A stretch of 26,846 nt of DNA, taken from a virus. The notes under the pieces were generated by a model, which saw only the letters and a program-made list of their open reading frames with translations, did not search any database and was not told the origin of the DNA. A program made the position numbers and the translations under genes. How positions within the stretch are numbered: position 1 is the stretch's first letter; every line of letters starts with the position of its first letter. Below, piece by piece: positions 1 to 8,158 of this stretch. The stretch spans positions 1 to 26,846 of IMG/VR virus record IMGVR_UViG_3300047319_001004; one strand, written 5' to 3'.

Positions 1-1
1 C

Positions 2-649
2 ATGGAGTCCAACAAGCGTAAACGGCTTGGCACCACCAACGGTGCCAAGCCGTTTGGCAGTGAGGACGTTCGAGGCTCCGATGGAGCCTCGAACGTGATA
101 GCGGTCGGCAAGTACATGCCTGTCACCAACGACGACACCACCGAGACCGCCATCGCCGCCTATCGCCTTCTGGCCTCTCTCTTTCCGTCTGCCGCGCAGG
201 TTTGGTGGGGCGGCAACTATTACGCCAATGAACTGCCACCGTCACCGTGCTGGCTCGTGTGGGACAAAGAGAACACCGGCAACTTCGCGGACTGTGAACT
301 GGCGTGGACGAACCAGAAGACGGCGGTGCGCATCTTCCGTCATCAGTGGAACGGCATGCTCCGCGACAGTGAGCGTGAACGGCGCATTCATCCCACACAG
401 AAGCCCGCAGCCCTCGCCGCATGGTGCTTCGACAAGTACACCGAACCGGCCGCGCTGATCCTCGATCCGTTTTGCGGCGGCGGCATGACGGTCGCTGGCG
501 CGGAACAGAGCGGGCGGCGAGTGTACGCGGTTGAGATGGAGACGCATTACATCGCATGCGTCCTCGAAAGAATGTCAGGAATGGGTTTGGAGTGCCACCT
601 TGCGGAGCGCGTAGACACGACGGAGCGCACAACTGCGACAAAAGCGTGA
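2..649 (+). CDS. DNA methyltransferase (N4/N6 amino type), 5' end probably missing
   Basis: This is the C-terminal part of a phage-type DNA methyltransferase that would transfer a methyl group from S-adenosylmethionine to adenine or cytosine. The SAM-binding motif DPFCGGG lies at about residue 155, after the target-recognition half, with HPTQKP ahead of it; this order is typical of beta-class enzymes. The segment WWGGNYYANELPPSPCWLVWDK is also typical of phage orphan methylases. The catalytic DPPY-type motif IV is not visible and should lie upstream of the window, so the ATG at position 2 is probably internal. No restriction partner is visible. An orphan methylase next to terminase genes often protects phage DNA or marks it; that role is inferred. 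The coding sequence contains two strong inverted repeats at 20-96. Confidence 0.85.
   Translation: MESNKRKRLGTTNGAKPFGSEDVRGSDGASNVIAVGKYMPVTNDDTTETAIAAYRLLASLFPSAAQVWWGGNYYANELPPSPCWLVWDKENTGNFADCELAWTNQKTAVRIFRHQWNGMLRDSERERRIHPTQKPAALAAWCFDKYTEPAALILDPFCGGGMTVAGAEQSGRRVYAVEMETHYIACVLERMSGMGLECHLAERVDTTERTTATKA
20..55. repeat. Perfect 15-bp inverted repeat, 6-nt loop
   Basis: AAACGGCTTGGCACC at 20-34 is the exact reverse complement of 41-55, separated by ACCAAC. It lies inside the methylase reading frame. No T-run follows on either strand, so it does not look like an intrinsic terminator. Confidence 0.9.
66..96. repeat. Perfect 14-bp inverted repeat, 3-nt loop
   Basis: ACGTTCGAGGCTCC at 66-79 is the exact reverse complement of 83-96, separated only by GAT. 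It starts 10 bp after the previous inverted repeat and has a different sequence. It also lies inside the methylase frame and lacks a downstream T-run. Confidence 0.9.
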
Positions 650-735
650 CTTGCCCTTCGTCGCCTTGCCACGACTACCTTTCTTGGCGCGAACGCATGT
701 CCGGCATGGGCCTCACGCCGCGCCGGGTGGACTAA
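646..735 (+). pseudogene. Remnant or mini-ORF resembling a methylase C-terminus
   Basis: A 29-codon frame (GTG at 646, TAA at 733-735) ends with ERMSGMGLTPRRVD. The same octapeptide ERMSGMGL occurs near the end of the preceding methylase, in a different frame. The two 24-nt stretches (567-590 and 691-714) differ only at synonymous positions. This points to protein-level homology, so the stretch is probably the end of a second methylase-like gene whose body was lost. There is no convincing ribosome-binding site, and it may not be expressed. A chance similarity is unlikely given eight identical residues. Confidence 0.35.
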
Positions 736-759
736 GCGTTACACAATCCGAGGTTGACA

Positions 760-1248
760 ATGGCCGGACAGAGCCCAACGAGTGATCGCATGCTTGAGGC
801 GCGTGAGCGCGAGGTGCGTGCATTTGAACTGCGGAAAATGGGTGCGTCCTATCGCGCCATTGGCCGAGACCTCGGCATCTCGCAGACCGCTGCACACGAC
901 GCAATTATGCGTGTCCTTGCTCGTCTCGCCGCACAGACCGAGAAGCACACCCGCGAACTGCGGCAGATGGAAGTCGAGCGCTTGGATGCGGCAATGCTCG
1001 TCGTCATGCCGATGGTGCGGCGGGGAGACCTCCCTGCCGTGGATCGCATGATTCGCCTTGTCGATGCCCGCGCACGACTCCTCGGTCTCAATGCGCCCGC
1101 GCAGGTCGAGGTTGGCGGTATCCCGAACGGCGCACCACTGAAAGCGGAAATCATCAATGTCGATGCCGATGCCTTCAACCGCGACTTCGCTGCTCTCCTC
1201 GGTCTCGGATCGGGCGAGGATGACCGCGGTGGAGACGCTGAACCGTAA
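760..1248 (+). CDS. Terminase small subunit-like DNA-binding protein
   Basis: This 162-residue protein lies immediately upstream of the large terminase and is best read as the small terminase, which recognises the packaging site and loads the large subunit. A helix-turn-helix occupies about residues 24-50 (GASYRAIGRDLGISQTAAHDAI). A helical charged region follows (about 55-105), consistent with oligomerisation, then a C-terminal tail that could contact the large subunit. I chose ATG at 760 because GAGG at 750-753 sits six bases upstream; a TTG at 754 is possible but lacks spacing. The 3' end overlaps the large terminase start by 29 bp. Assignment rests on the HTH, size and position, because small terminases diverge strongly. 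Confidence 0.75.
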   Translation: MAGQSPTSDRMLEAREREVRAFELRKMGASYRAIGRDLGISQTAAHDAIMRVLARLAAQTEKHTRELRQMEVERLDAAMLVVMPMVRRGDLPAVDRMIRLVDARARLLGLNAPAQVEVGGIPNGAPLKAEIINVDADAFNRDFAALLGLGSGEDDRGGDAEP

Positions 1249-2470
1249 TCGTGCCTTCATCCCGCACACGCCGACGCATCGTCAGATTCTCTTTCTTGGC
1301 ATGCAGAACCGCGAGGCGATGTTCGGCGGTGCTGCCGGTGGCGGCAAAAGCGATGCCCTGCTAATGGCGGCCGCGCAATACCTCCACGTTCCCGGTTACA
1401 CCGCGCTCATCCTGCGGCGCACCTTCGTCGATCTGGCGATGCCGGATGCCATCATGGATCGGGCTCAGCAATGGTGGCGCGGCAAGGCGAACTGGAACGC
1501 ACAGCGGAAGCGGTTCACCTTCCCATCGGGTGCGAGCATCACGTTCGGCTACCTCGCCACGGATGCCGATGTCTACGGCTATCAGGGCGCGGCGTTCTCG
1601 TATATCGCCTTCGATGAGTTGACGCAGTTCGCGGAGTGGCAGTACCGCTATCTCTTCAGTCGCCTGCGCCGTCTCGAAGGCAGCGCGGTACCGGTGCGGA
1701 TGCGCAGTGCCTCCAACCCTGGCGGCATCGGGCATGAGTGGGTGCGGCAGCGATTCCTTACGGAAGGGCTGCGGAAGGGGCGCATCTTCGTTCCGGCGCG
1801 GCTTGCGGACAATCCGCACCTCGACGCGGTTGAGTATCAGCGGTCACTTGCCGAACTCGATCCGGTCACGCGGGCGCAACTGCTCAACGGTGACTGGACG
1901 GCCCGCAACGATGGCGGGTTCTTCAAGCGTGAGTGGTTTTCCATCGTGGACGAACCGCCCGCCGAGGCAAAGCGAGAGCGCCGCTGGGACTTCGCCGCGA
2001 CGGAAGCAACTGGCAGGAACGACCCCGACTGGACGGTGGGTGCGCTCGTCAGCAAGACGCCGGCGGGCATCTACTACGTAGAGGACATCCGCCGCGTGCG
2101 GGCATCGCCTGCGAGTGTTGAAGCCCTCGTCACGCAGACCGCCGCCCTTGATGGACGCTCCGTGCCGATCTGGATTGAGCAAGAACCGGGCAGCGCGGGG
2201 AAGCAGACCATTGCCACGTACACACGCCTACTCGCGGGCTATGAGGTGCATGGACAGCGGAGTACGGGCCCGAAGGAAGAGTACATCAAACCCTTTTCCT
2301 CGCAGTGCGAGGCAGGCAATGTGCGGCTCGTGCGCGGTGAGTGGATCGGCGCGTGGCTCGATGAATCCGAGGCGTGGCCGATGGGTGGGCATGACGACCA
2401 ACTCGACGCGACGAGCAAGGCTGGGATGCACCTGACCGTGCGCGGCAACCGCGGCATCTTCATTGACTAA
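1220..2470 (+). CDS. Terminase large subunit (packaging ATPase-nuclease)
   Basis: This 416-residue protein is the motor that cuts concatemeric DNA and pumps it through the portal into the prohead. Counting from the ATG at 1220, the Walker A motif GGAAGGGKS is at 36-44 and the Walker B segment YIAFDE at 128-133. An RNase H-fold nuclease follows, with the first acidic residue in RRWDF (Asp about 257) and the closing motif HDDQLDA at about 391-397. All expected catalytic elements are present and the length is normal for the family. ATG 1220 follows GGGCGAGG directly. An upstream ATG at 1157 would lie deep inside the small subunit gene and has no better signal. The portal gene starts 15 bp after the stop. 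Confidence 0.96.
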   Translation: MTAVETLNRNRAFIPHTPTHRQILFLGMQNREAMFGGAAGGGKSDALLMAAAQYLHVPGYTALILRRTFVDLAMPDAIMDRAQQWWRGKANWNAQRKRFTFPSGASITFGYLATDADVYGYQGAAFSYIAFDELTQFAEWQYRYLFSRLRRLEGSAVPVRMRSASNPGGIGHEWVRQRFLTEGLRKGRIFVPARLADNPHLDAVEYQRSLAELDPVTRAQLLNGDWTARNDGGFFKREWFSIVDEPPAEAKRERRWDFAATEATGRNDPDWTVGALVSKTPAGIYYVEDIRRVRASPASVEALVTQTAALDGRSVPIWIEQEPGSAGKQTIATYTRLLAGYEVHGQRSTGPKEEYIKPFSSQCEAGNVRLVRGEWIGAWLDESEAWPMGGHDDQLDATSKAGMHLTVRGNRGIFID

Positions 2471-2485
2471 ACGAAGGATCGCATA

Positions 2486-3868
2486 ATGGCGGGACCGTCT
2501 TTCAAAGCGCGCGTCTCCGCAGCGTTCAAAGCAATCCGCTTCGGCGGCCGCTCCGGGTATGCCCTCACCTACGGCGGTTATGCCTCCAGTTATGCGGGCT
2601 ATCAGTGGGGCAGGAACGCTGGCTACGCCCAGGCCGTTGGCGATCCGCTCGACAACAGCATCGTCGCGGCAACGGTCGGCTGGATTGGCCGGACGTTCCC
2701 CGAAGCGCCCATCCGTGTGGTCAAGGAGACAAGCAACGGTGATGAGCCGGTGCCTGGTCATCCGCTGACGTTGAAGATGCGCCGTCCGAACCCGTACGAT
2801 GCGCTCTCCGTCCTCTGGACACCGCTCGTTATCAGTTACATCGGTGACGGCAACGCCTACCTCATCATCGAGGAAACGAACGGCGGCGATGTCCTGAACC
2901 TGTGGTATGTGCCGCACTGGACGATGGAACCGAAGTGGACATCCGCCAGCGAGTTCATCTCCTACTACGAGTACAACGTCGATGGCACGATCACGAAGTA
3001 CGACCCGAAGAATGTCATCCATATTCGCAACGGCAAAGACCCGCGCAATGTGCGCAAGGGACTGTCGCAACTCAAGGCAGTGATTCGGGAGATTTACTCA
3101 GACAACATGGCAACGCAATACAGCGCGGCGATGCTGAGTAACTACGGTACACCGGGCGCAATGATCTCCCCGTTCCACCCCGACCAGAGTTACACCGAGG
3201 ATCAGGCGGCGGTCATCAAGCAGAACTATATTGAGAAGACCACGGGCGGCCGCAGGGGCGAACCCATCGTTTTCCTCGATCCGGTGAAGGTGGACAACCC
3301 CGCCTTCTCACCGCAACAGATGAATGTACGCGATTCGCAGTTCACACCCGAAGAGCGGGTATCGGCGGTGATCGGTATTCCTGCGGTGGTTGTTGGGCTC
3401 GGTGCCGGGTTGAATAGAAGCACCTACGCGAACACGGAGCAGATGAAAGCGGCCGCGTACGATTCCTACCTCATCCCAACACAGCGGTCGATTGCCGAGC
3501 AGTTGACGATCCAACTCCTGCCGCGCTTCTCGGACGACCAGACGGAGCGGGTCGATTTCGATTACAGCGACGTACGAGCCTTGCAGGAGGATGCGGACGC
3601 ACTGGCGAAACGCGCCGCGACGCTCTTTGCCTCCGGCATCTATACGCGAGCGCAGGCATTGACGCTCATCGGAGACGAACCGACGACTGAGGACGATGGC
3701 ATCTACTTCCTACCGCGCGGTGGTTCGTTCTCGAACGGCGAGATTGCCGAGCCTGTCAGCGCGGTGATCGAGAAGGTGGACACGGTGCCCGGTGCGAGCA
3801 ATCTTACACCACCACCGGCGACGAATGGCACGAGTAAAGCGCCCGTACCCGCAACCGCAACCCCATGA
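2486..3868 (+). CDS. Portal protein (HK97-like family)
   Basis: This 460-residue protein would form the dodecameric ring at the capsid vertex through which DNA enters and leaves, and which docks the terminase. Its position directly after the large terminase fits. So do HK97-type portal features: an N-terminal DNSIVAATVGWIGRTFPEAP, an HPL.L..RPN segment, the central region ending VIGIPAVVVGLGAG, and the helical stretch DYSDVRALQEDADALAKRA. The last 40 or so residues are proline/threonine/alanine-rich and look disordered. GAAGGA at about 2473-2478 gives a good ribosome-binding site for ATG 2486. The TGA at 3866-3868 overlaps an ATG of the next frame. Confidence 0.94.
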   Translation: MAGPSFKARVSAAFKAIRFGGRSGYALTYGGYASSYAGYQWGRNAGYAQAVGDPLDNSIVAATVGWIGRTFPEAPIRVVKETSNGDEPVPGHPLTLKMRRPNPYDALSVLWTPLVISYIGDGNAYLIIEETNGGDVLNLWYVPHWTMEPKWTSASEFISYYEYNVDGTITKYDPKNVIHIRNGKDPRNVRKGLSQLKAVIREIYSDNMATQYSAAMLSNYGTPGAMISPFHPDQSYTEDQAAVIKQNYIEKTTGGRRGEPIVFLDPVKVDNPAFSPQQMNVRDSQFTPEERVSAVIGIPAVVVGLGAGLNRSTYANTEQMKAAAYDSYLIPTQRSIAEQLTIQLLPRFSDDQTERVDFDYSDVRALQEDADALAKRAATLFASGIYTRAQALTLIGDEPTTEDDGIYFLPRGGSFSNGEIAEPVSAVIEKVDTVPGASNLTPPPATNGTSKAPVPATATP

Positions 3869-3882
3869 AGAGGGCACGTCTG

Positions 3883-4272
3883 ATGAATTGGAATCTGTAT
3901 CGTGACATAGAGAGACGCAGCCGGAATCTTGTTCGCCTGTACTTTGTTCTCGTGGACGGCGAAACGTACGGCATCTTTGATGAACTGACGCTCCAGACAA
4001 TCCAGGATGCGGCCTTTGCTGGCGGGCTTGCCTTTCGTGGAATGATGAACGAGATGGCGATGGCAGAGTTCCCGGAGTTCCCCCGCCAAACACATGCGTC
4101 AGTATCTCTCGCGTATGTGTTGGTTGAGGATCACGGCATTGATCGTAAGCGGTTGGCTTCGATGACAAACGCCGAACTGCTTGCTCTTCCTGGTATTGGT
4201 CGGACAAGTTTAGCGAAGATCCGCGCCGTCTTTCCCTGCGTGAGCAAGTCGTACGTACCCGCAGCCGCATAG
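3883..4272 (+). CDS. Unknown protein with a C-terminal helix-hairpin-helix motif
   Basis: I do not recognise this 129-residue family. The last third contains a helix-hairpin-helix-like element (LPGIGRTSLAKIR, about residues 102-114) preceded by an acidic helix, the kind of module used for sequence-independent DNA contact. The N-terminal half is helical and charged. I placed the start at ATG 3883 because GAAGAGGG at 3867-3874 is spaced eight bases upstream. An ATG at 3865 overlaps the portal stop but has no Shine-Dalgarno site. Being next to the portal, it could touch packaged DNA, but that is speculation. Confidence 0.7.
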   Translation: MNWNLYRDIERRSRNLVRLYFVLVDGETYGIFDELTLQTIQDAAFAGGLAFRGMMNEMAMAEFPEFPRQTHASVSLAYVLVEDHGIDRKRLASMTNAELLALPGIGRTSLAKIRAVFPCVSKSYVPAAA

Positions 4273-4278
4273 GAGGCG

Positions 4279-4629
4279 ATGATGCCACATCTTGGAACCT
4301 TCCTGGCGCACATCGCCAACGGTGCCACGACCTCATCGGAGACGGGCCCGGTGAACGGCGGGCTCGGCATCGGTGGCAACGGACTGCTGAACGTGCTTCT
4401 ACCTGCCGCCTTCACGGGCACCGCGATCTCGTTTTTGGTCTCACCCGATGACGGCACCTATTACGCGCTCTATAACGCCGATGGCACGCTCTATAGCGTC
4501 ACCGTCGTTCAGGGGCATGCGGTGATCCTCGACCCGTCCGCATTCATCGGCGTCGGCTACATCAAGGTCGTGAGTAATGCCACAGAAGGCGGAGCGCGGG
4601 TGGTGACGTTGGTTGGCAGGGCGTTGTGA
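4279..4629 (+). CDS. Small beta-rich structural protein, unknown function
   Basis: This protein of about 116 residues is rich in alternating hydrophobic strands, glycine and threonine. The repeat-like phrase SPDDGTYYALYNADGTLYSVTV suggests a small beta-sandwich. AGGAGG at 4271-4276 is the ribosome-binding site. Two consecutive ATG codons (4279 and 4282) are available, and the second has the better spacing. There is no signal peptide or membrane segment. It is translationally coupled to the next gene through a GTGA overlap at 4626-4629, so the two products may work together, for example as a decoration or fibre-attachment protein. I do not recognise the family. Confidence 0.65.
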   Translation: MMPHLGTFLAHIANGATTSSETGPVNGGLGIGGNGLLNVLLPAAFTGTAISFLVSPDDGTYYALYNADGTLYSVTVVQGHAVILDPSAFIGVGYIKVVSNATEGGARVVTLVGRAL

Positions 4630-5984
4630 GTCGCATCGTCACCGTCCTGCATCGTCGGCGGACGAAGGTGTGGGCACTCGGCACCGCAACCGCCGCGCAG
4701 ATGAACACGAGCATCACGAACAATATGGGTGCCGATGGTTTCACCTGGGCGAATGCGCCGAGCATCACGGATCAGTTCGGCAATATCATCACGATCACTG
4801 AGGACAATAGCCAGAATCATCGTTTTACGTTCTCGAACAATGGCGGCGCGACGTGGACGGATAGCACACTCAACGAGGGTTTCCTGACCCGTGGGGCGAT
4901 GTGGCTCGACGCGGCGCACAACCTGCTCCATGTTCTTTGGGTAGCGACACAGGCAAACGGCGGGGCAATCTATCGGCGCTACGCCATCACCTATTCCAGC
5001 CAGTCCATCACAGACATCGCCTCGGACAGCACCATCGGTACGCGCACAAATGTCGTGCTCGATGATGGCACGGCGCTCGTCCAGATTGAGCATCCCGTGC
5101 TGATTGGGTTGCCCGACATCGGCGGCACCTACGGGGCGCTGCTCGCGGTCTGGGGTGTCGGTACGGCATCGGCGGGCGAGGTGCGTGCCGCGATGCTGGT
5201 GATGGGTGCCACGGCGACGGCGGGGCAGACGCTCGCCAACTGGGTGGCACCCGTCACGTCATCGTCCACGACGCTCGGTGCGAACTCGACGCCCGCCACC
5301 GGGAGTTATTCCGCGCTGGCAACGGCGACGGTCTCATCGGGCAACGTTCCGTATCTCGGCGTGGCGCGGGGAGCAAACAAGAACCTCTTCATCGTCTACT
5401 TCGACAATACCGGATACCGCTGGCTGCGGGCGACATGGAATAGTGGTGCTTCGAACTGGTCATCAGGACTGACGGCTACGACGTTGATCTATAACCGTAC
5501 ACGCGCCGGGAGCGACACGGGTTACACGCTCAAAGCGCAACTGATTTCCGCGCCCTCTGAGGATGCGAGTGGCAACATGATCGTCGGTCTGGCGTCATGG
5601 AGAGACAACGCCAACGGCGATACGTGGGGCTTTGCGCGGATAGATCCAGCGGGCACACTGACCACCGTGGATGTCCACTCATGGGCCGGATCTTCCGCTG
5701 GCGGCTCGCCGTCCCTCTATCCAACCGGCGATGTGGCGTACGAACCGCTGCACGGGCTAATCCTCGCCACGTACATCACGCAGACGCAGGTATTCGCGCA
5801 ACTCTACAACCCGGCCACACTGGCGGTGCAGGGGAGCGCGACGGCGCTGCTCACACGGGTCTTTGACATCCCGCTCATCCTACGGAGCGCGGTGGGCACG
5901 AAGGTTGGCATTATCGGCAGGGACGCGGTGAACACGCCAACTCCTCCCTATCACGGATATTGGATCACCCTTACCGAGGTCTAG
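4626..5984 (+). CDS. Beta-propeller protein with a BNR/Asp-box motif, possible receptor-binding protein
   Basis: This 452-residue protein begins at GTG 4626, overlapping the previous stop. An Asp-box-like motif (SNNGGATW, residues 70-77) is followed by aspartate- and glycine-rich strands in a regular pattern (for example ASGNMIVGLASWRDN and DNTGYRWLRATWN). This is the signature of sialidase-like beta-propellers. I see no arginine triad that would argue for active sialidase, so it may only bind glycans. No signal peptide is visible, in keeping with a virion protein. Its position in a cluster with a LamG protein suggests a fibre, spike or decoration role at the particle surface. The fold is well supported; the role is inferred. 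Confidence 0.65.
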   Translation: MSRIVTVLHRRRTKVWALGTATAAQMNTSITNNMGADGFTWANAPSITDQFGNIITITEDNSQNHRFTFSNNGGATWTDSTLNEGFLTRGAMWLDAAHNLLHVLWVATQANGGAIYRRYAITYSSQSITDIASDSTIGTRTNVVLDDGTALVQIEHPVLIGLPDIGGTYGALLAVWGVGTASAGEVRAAMLVMGATATAGQTLANWVAPVTSSSTTLGANSTPATGSYSALATATVSSGNVPYLGVARGANKNLFIVYFDNTGYRWLRATWNSGASNWSSGLTATTLIYNRTRAGSDTGYTLKAQLISAPSEDASGNMIVGLASWRDNANGDTWGFARIDPAGTLTTVDVHSWAGSSAGGSPSLYPTGDVAYEPLHGLILATYITQTQVFAQLYNPATLAVQGSATALLTRVFDIPLILRSAVGTKVGIIGRDAVNTPTPPYHGYWITLTEV

Positions 5985-5997
5985 CAAGGAGTGCCCG

Positions 5998-6564
5998 ATG
6001 GTAGAACAGTACGACGGCGCACAAGCAACGGAGGGCGCGATGGTCACAAAGCAACTGCGTCCCGTCCACGAAGGTGTACGCGAGGGCGATCACGGCCGCT
6101 GGCGTGCTGATGTGCGCGTAGACAAATACTGGGGTGATGACCGCGAGGCGCATCCCAATCCCTACGACACCGTGACGGTGGAGGACTGCAATATCCTCGT
6201 CACGAACGGCATCGGCATCCTCCTGAACGCGCTGATAGTCGCGGCATCTCCTTTGTGGAATGCCACCAATGCCCGCATCGGCGTCGGTGACAGCGCCACT
6301 GCCGCGACCATCGCGGATACCGACCTCAACGCGGCATCGAATAAGTTGCGCGTCGTGGTAAATAGCATCCCGACTGTGGCCACGAACGTCCTGACGGCGG
6401 TCGCCACGTTCACCACCGGGCAGGCGAACTGGGTCTGGAACGAGTGGGGTCTGTTCAACGCCGCGTCGGGTGCGACCTCAATGCTGAACCACGCAGTTGT
6501 TTCGCTCGGCACTAAGACGAGCGCGAGTGCATGGACGATCACCGTGACCATAACGATAACATAG
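5998..6564 (+). CDS. Phage structural protein, conserved unknown family
   Basis: The protein has 188 residues. Its C-terminal part (about 60-188) matches a type I recall from many phage structural modules, with the phrases NARIGVGDS, ADTDLNAASNK, NWVWNEWGLFNAASGA and MLNHAVVSLGTKT, ending in a threonine/isoleucine strand. Such proteins sit among tail-fibre and decoration genes and are predicted to be beta-rich; their exact function is not known to me. AAGGAG at 5985-5990 supports ATG 5998. A second in-frame ATG at 6040 has its own GGAGGG (6030-6035), so two forms differing by 14 residues are possible. The tail KTSASAWTITVTITIT is highly hydrophobic/threonine-rich. Confidence 0.7.
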   Translation: MVEQYDGAQATEGAMVTKQLRPVHEGVREGDHGRWRADVRVDKYWGDDREAHPNPYDTVTVEDCNILVTNGIGILLNALIVAASPLWNATNARIGVGDSATAATIADTDLNAASNKLRVVVNSIPTVATNVLTAVATFTTGQANWVWNEWGLFNAASGATSMLNHAVVSLGTKTSASAWTITVTITIT

Positions 6565-6692
6565 TCAGCGCAAACGGTTCCGAGGGTTCGAGGTATTGGG
6601 AAGGATCATCGACTACCTAACATTCTGGCGTTCGAGGACGCCATCCGCATACCGGGTACACGTTTCCGAGCAATCGGGAAGGGACACATACC

Positions 6693-7367
6693 ATGCAACG
6701 TCGCATTGCTTTCGCGGCGGTCTTTCTCCTGCTCATTTCCGCCCTCGTGGTGGCGGGAGCGGGCACAAGCGGGAACACATCATGGGCGGGCAACTACCGC
6801 GTGATGCAGTTCTCCGCCCAGCACGTCATGTCGGTAACGGTGACGTGGGCAACGGGCGATACGCACGGCACGATCTATTGTGGCGTCACGAGCGGCACGC
6901 ATTACCCGCCCGCTGCCAGCGATCAGTTCGCCTGGATACCGGAGTGGGGTCCGACGAACACGACCGGCACGCAGAGTTACGGCGTGATGTGCGACACGAG
7001 CGCGGTACTGGTCGCGACAGGAACGCAGCCCGCGCCGAGCGACATGAACATCAGCCCGCCACCGGGAGGTGTGACATCAACACCATCAGCAACCGCGATC
7101 CCGGCGACGAACACGCCTTCATCTTCCATGACACCACTACCAACCGCATCTTCTACGCCGATTCCGCCGACTGCAACCTCCACCGCTACACCTGTTCCTC
7201 CGACCGCTACGACTACAGCTACGTCTACGCCCACACCGACGATGGTGATGCCGACCGCGACGAGCACGGCGACGACGCACAATACCTGCGGGGATGATCC
7301 CGCCGTGGATCAGAACGGTGTCAGCGTCGATGTCTGGGCACCGGGGCTGCGGGTTCCCTGGCTATGA
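6693..7367 (+). CDS. Secreted protein: signal peptide, small domain, Thr/Pro-rich linker; likely 5' part of a frameshifted gene
   Basis: Residues 1-24 form a clear signal peptide (MQRRIAFAAVFLLLISALVVAG). A small beta-rich domain follows (about 25-112) with two cysteines (63 and 100). Residues 113-195 are a threonine/proline/serine linker of the kind found in Chloroflexota exported proteins. The frame ends soon after the linker at TGA 7365-7367, which is unusual because such linkers join two domains. The missing domain appears in the +1 frame as the next feature, overlapping by 74 bp. GGAAGGG at about 6675-6681 gives an acceptable ribosome-binding site. An export signal is unexpected in a virion gene cluster; it could be a lysogenic conversion protein made for the host envelope. 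Confidence 0.7.
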   Translation: MQRRIAFAAVFLLLISALVVAGAGTSGNTSWAGNYRVMQFSAQHVMSVTVTWATGDTHGTIYCGVTSGTHYPPAASDQFAWIPEWGPTNTTGTQSYGVMCDTSAVLVATGTQPAPSDMNISPPPGGVTSTPSATAIPATNTPSSSMTPLPTASSTPIPPTATSTATPVPPTATTTATSTPTPTMVMPTATSTATTHNTCGDDPAVDQNGVSVDVWAPGLRVPWL

Positions 7368-8145
7368 GAACGGCGACAACCCGAATCCGCCCGGTTCGCC
7401 GCTGCCAGCGCCACGCCCATTCCGGTTCGACAAGAACGTGGACCACAACGAGGGCGTCTTTGGCTTCAAGGTCTTCTACCGCGCATCCGGTGATCCGCGA
7501 GGCTGCGGTGATGTGCGGGTAATCCTCCATCAGGGAGACGCGGTGGAAGGGCGGTTCGTCCGTTTCCACACGTTCCAGTACGCGATGGCGATCTGCGACA
7601 GTGCCGGGAATATGCGAATCATCGACGTGGGTGGACAGACGGATTCGGGTGGCGTCGAGGATCAGTTAGCCGACGACGGCAACCGCCCGATGAAACTGAT
7701 GGGCACGCCGGACGATTTCACGCAGCGCGGCTATCTCTTCGACATCTACTATAACTTCTTCGACTTCGAGGAACCGGGAGCGCCGTACGCAGCGCACATC
7801 AATCAGGGCTTCGCCAACGATGGCAGTGGCGTCTCGACCTTCTGGGATGCTGCTGACCCGCATCACCTCCAGTTCGTCTGCCACTACATCAACGGGCACG
7901 ACGACTATTCCTGCGGGCACGATGGTTCTCAGCATGCGCTCCGTGACCTGCAATACGAGATCCTGCAACCATCGCAGACGACATGGTGTGCCAGTTTCGA
8001 CATGACGCGGGCCGTGAATACCGTTGTGTCCTGCGGCACGCCTGGTTCGTGGCAGCAGCGTGTGGATGTCGGCGTTGGGCCGGTCTTCGAGCACGAAGGC
8101 GTTGTCCACGACAATCGCGTACCAGGGTTGCAGTATCCGGACTGA
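7294..8145 (+). CDS. Cysteine-containing domain, unknown; likely 3' part of the frameshifted secreted protein
   Basis: This reading frame is clearly coding: phrases such as VFGFKVFYRASGDP, FVRFHTFQYAMAICD and LFDIYYNFFDFEEPG are natural protein. It holds at least six scattered cysteines (in RGCG, AICD, FVCHY, YSCGHD, TWCAS and VVSCG), which fits disulfides in an exported domain. Its only early starts (ATG 7294 and 7330) lack a spaced Shine-Dalgarno site, and it has no signal peptide. The preceding frame supplies a signal peptide and linker but no C-terminal domain. I therefore think 6693-8145 is or was one gene of about 480 codons, broken by a +1 (or -2) shift around 7340-7367. I do not recognise the domain. 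Confidence 0.65.
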   Translation: MIPPWIRTVSASMSGHRGCGFPGYENGDNPNPPGSPLPAPRPFRFDKNVDHNEGVFGFKVFYRASGDPRGCGDVRVILHQGDAVEGRFVRFHTFQYAMAICDSAGNMRIIDVGGQTDSGGVEDQLADDGNRPMKLMGTPDDFTQRGYLFDIYYNFFDFEEPGAPYAAHINQGFANDGSGVSTFWDAADPHHLQFVCHYINGHDDYSCGHDGSQHALRDLQYEILQPSQTTWCASFDMTRAVNTVVSCGTPGSWQQRVDVGVGPVFEHEGVVHDNRVPGLQYPD

Positions 8146-8158
8146 GAGGCGGGACGCG

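Noticed and set aside
4626-5984. Calling the beta-propeller an active sialidase
   Set aside because: Only one Asp-box-like motif is evident and I could not identify the arginine triad and other catalytic residues.
6596-7297. Alternative 233-codon plus-strand frame over the secreted protein
   Set aside because: Its signal-less, Arg/His/Asp-rich text is a shift of the real frame, and the overlapping frame has a clear signal peptide and linker.
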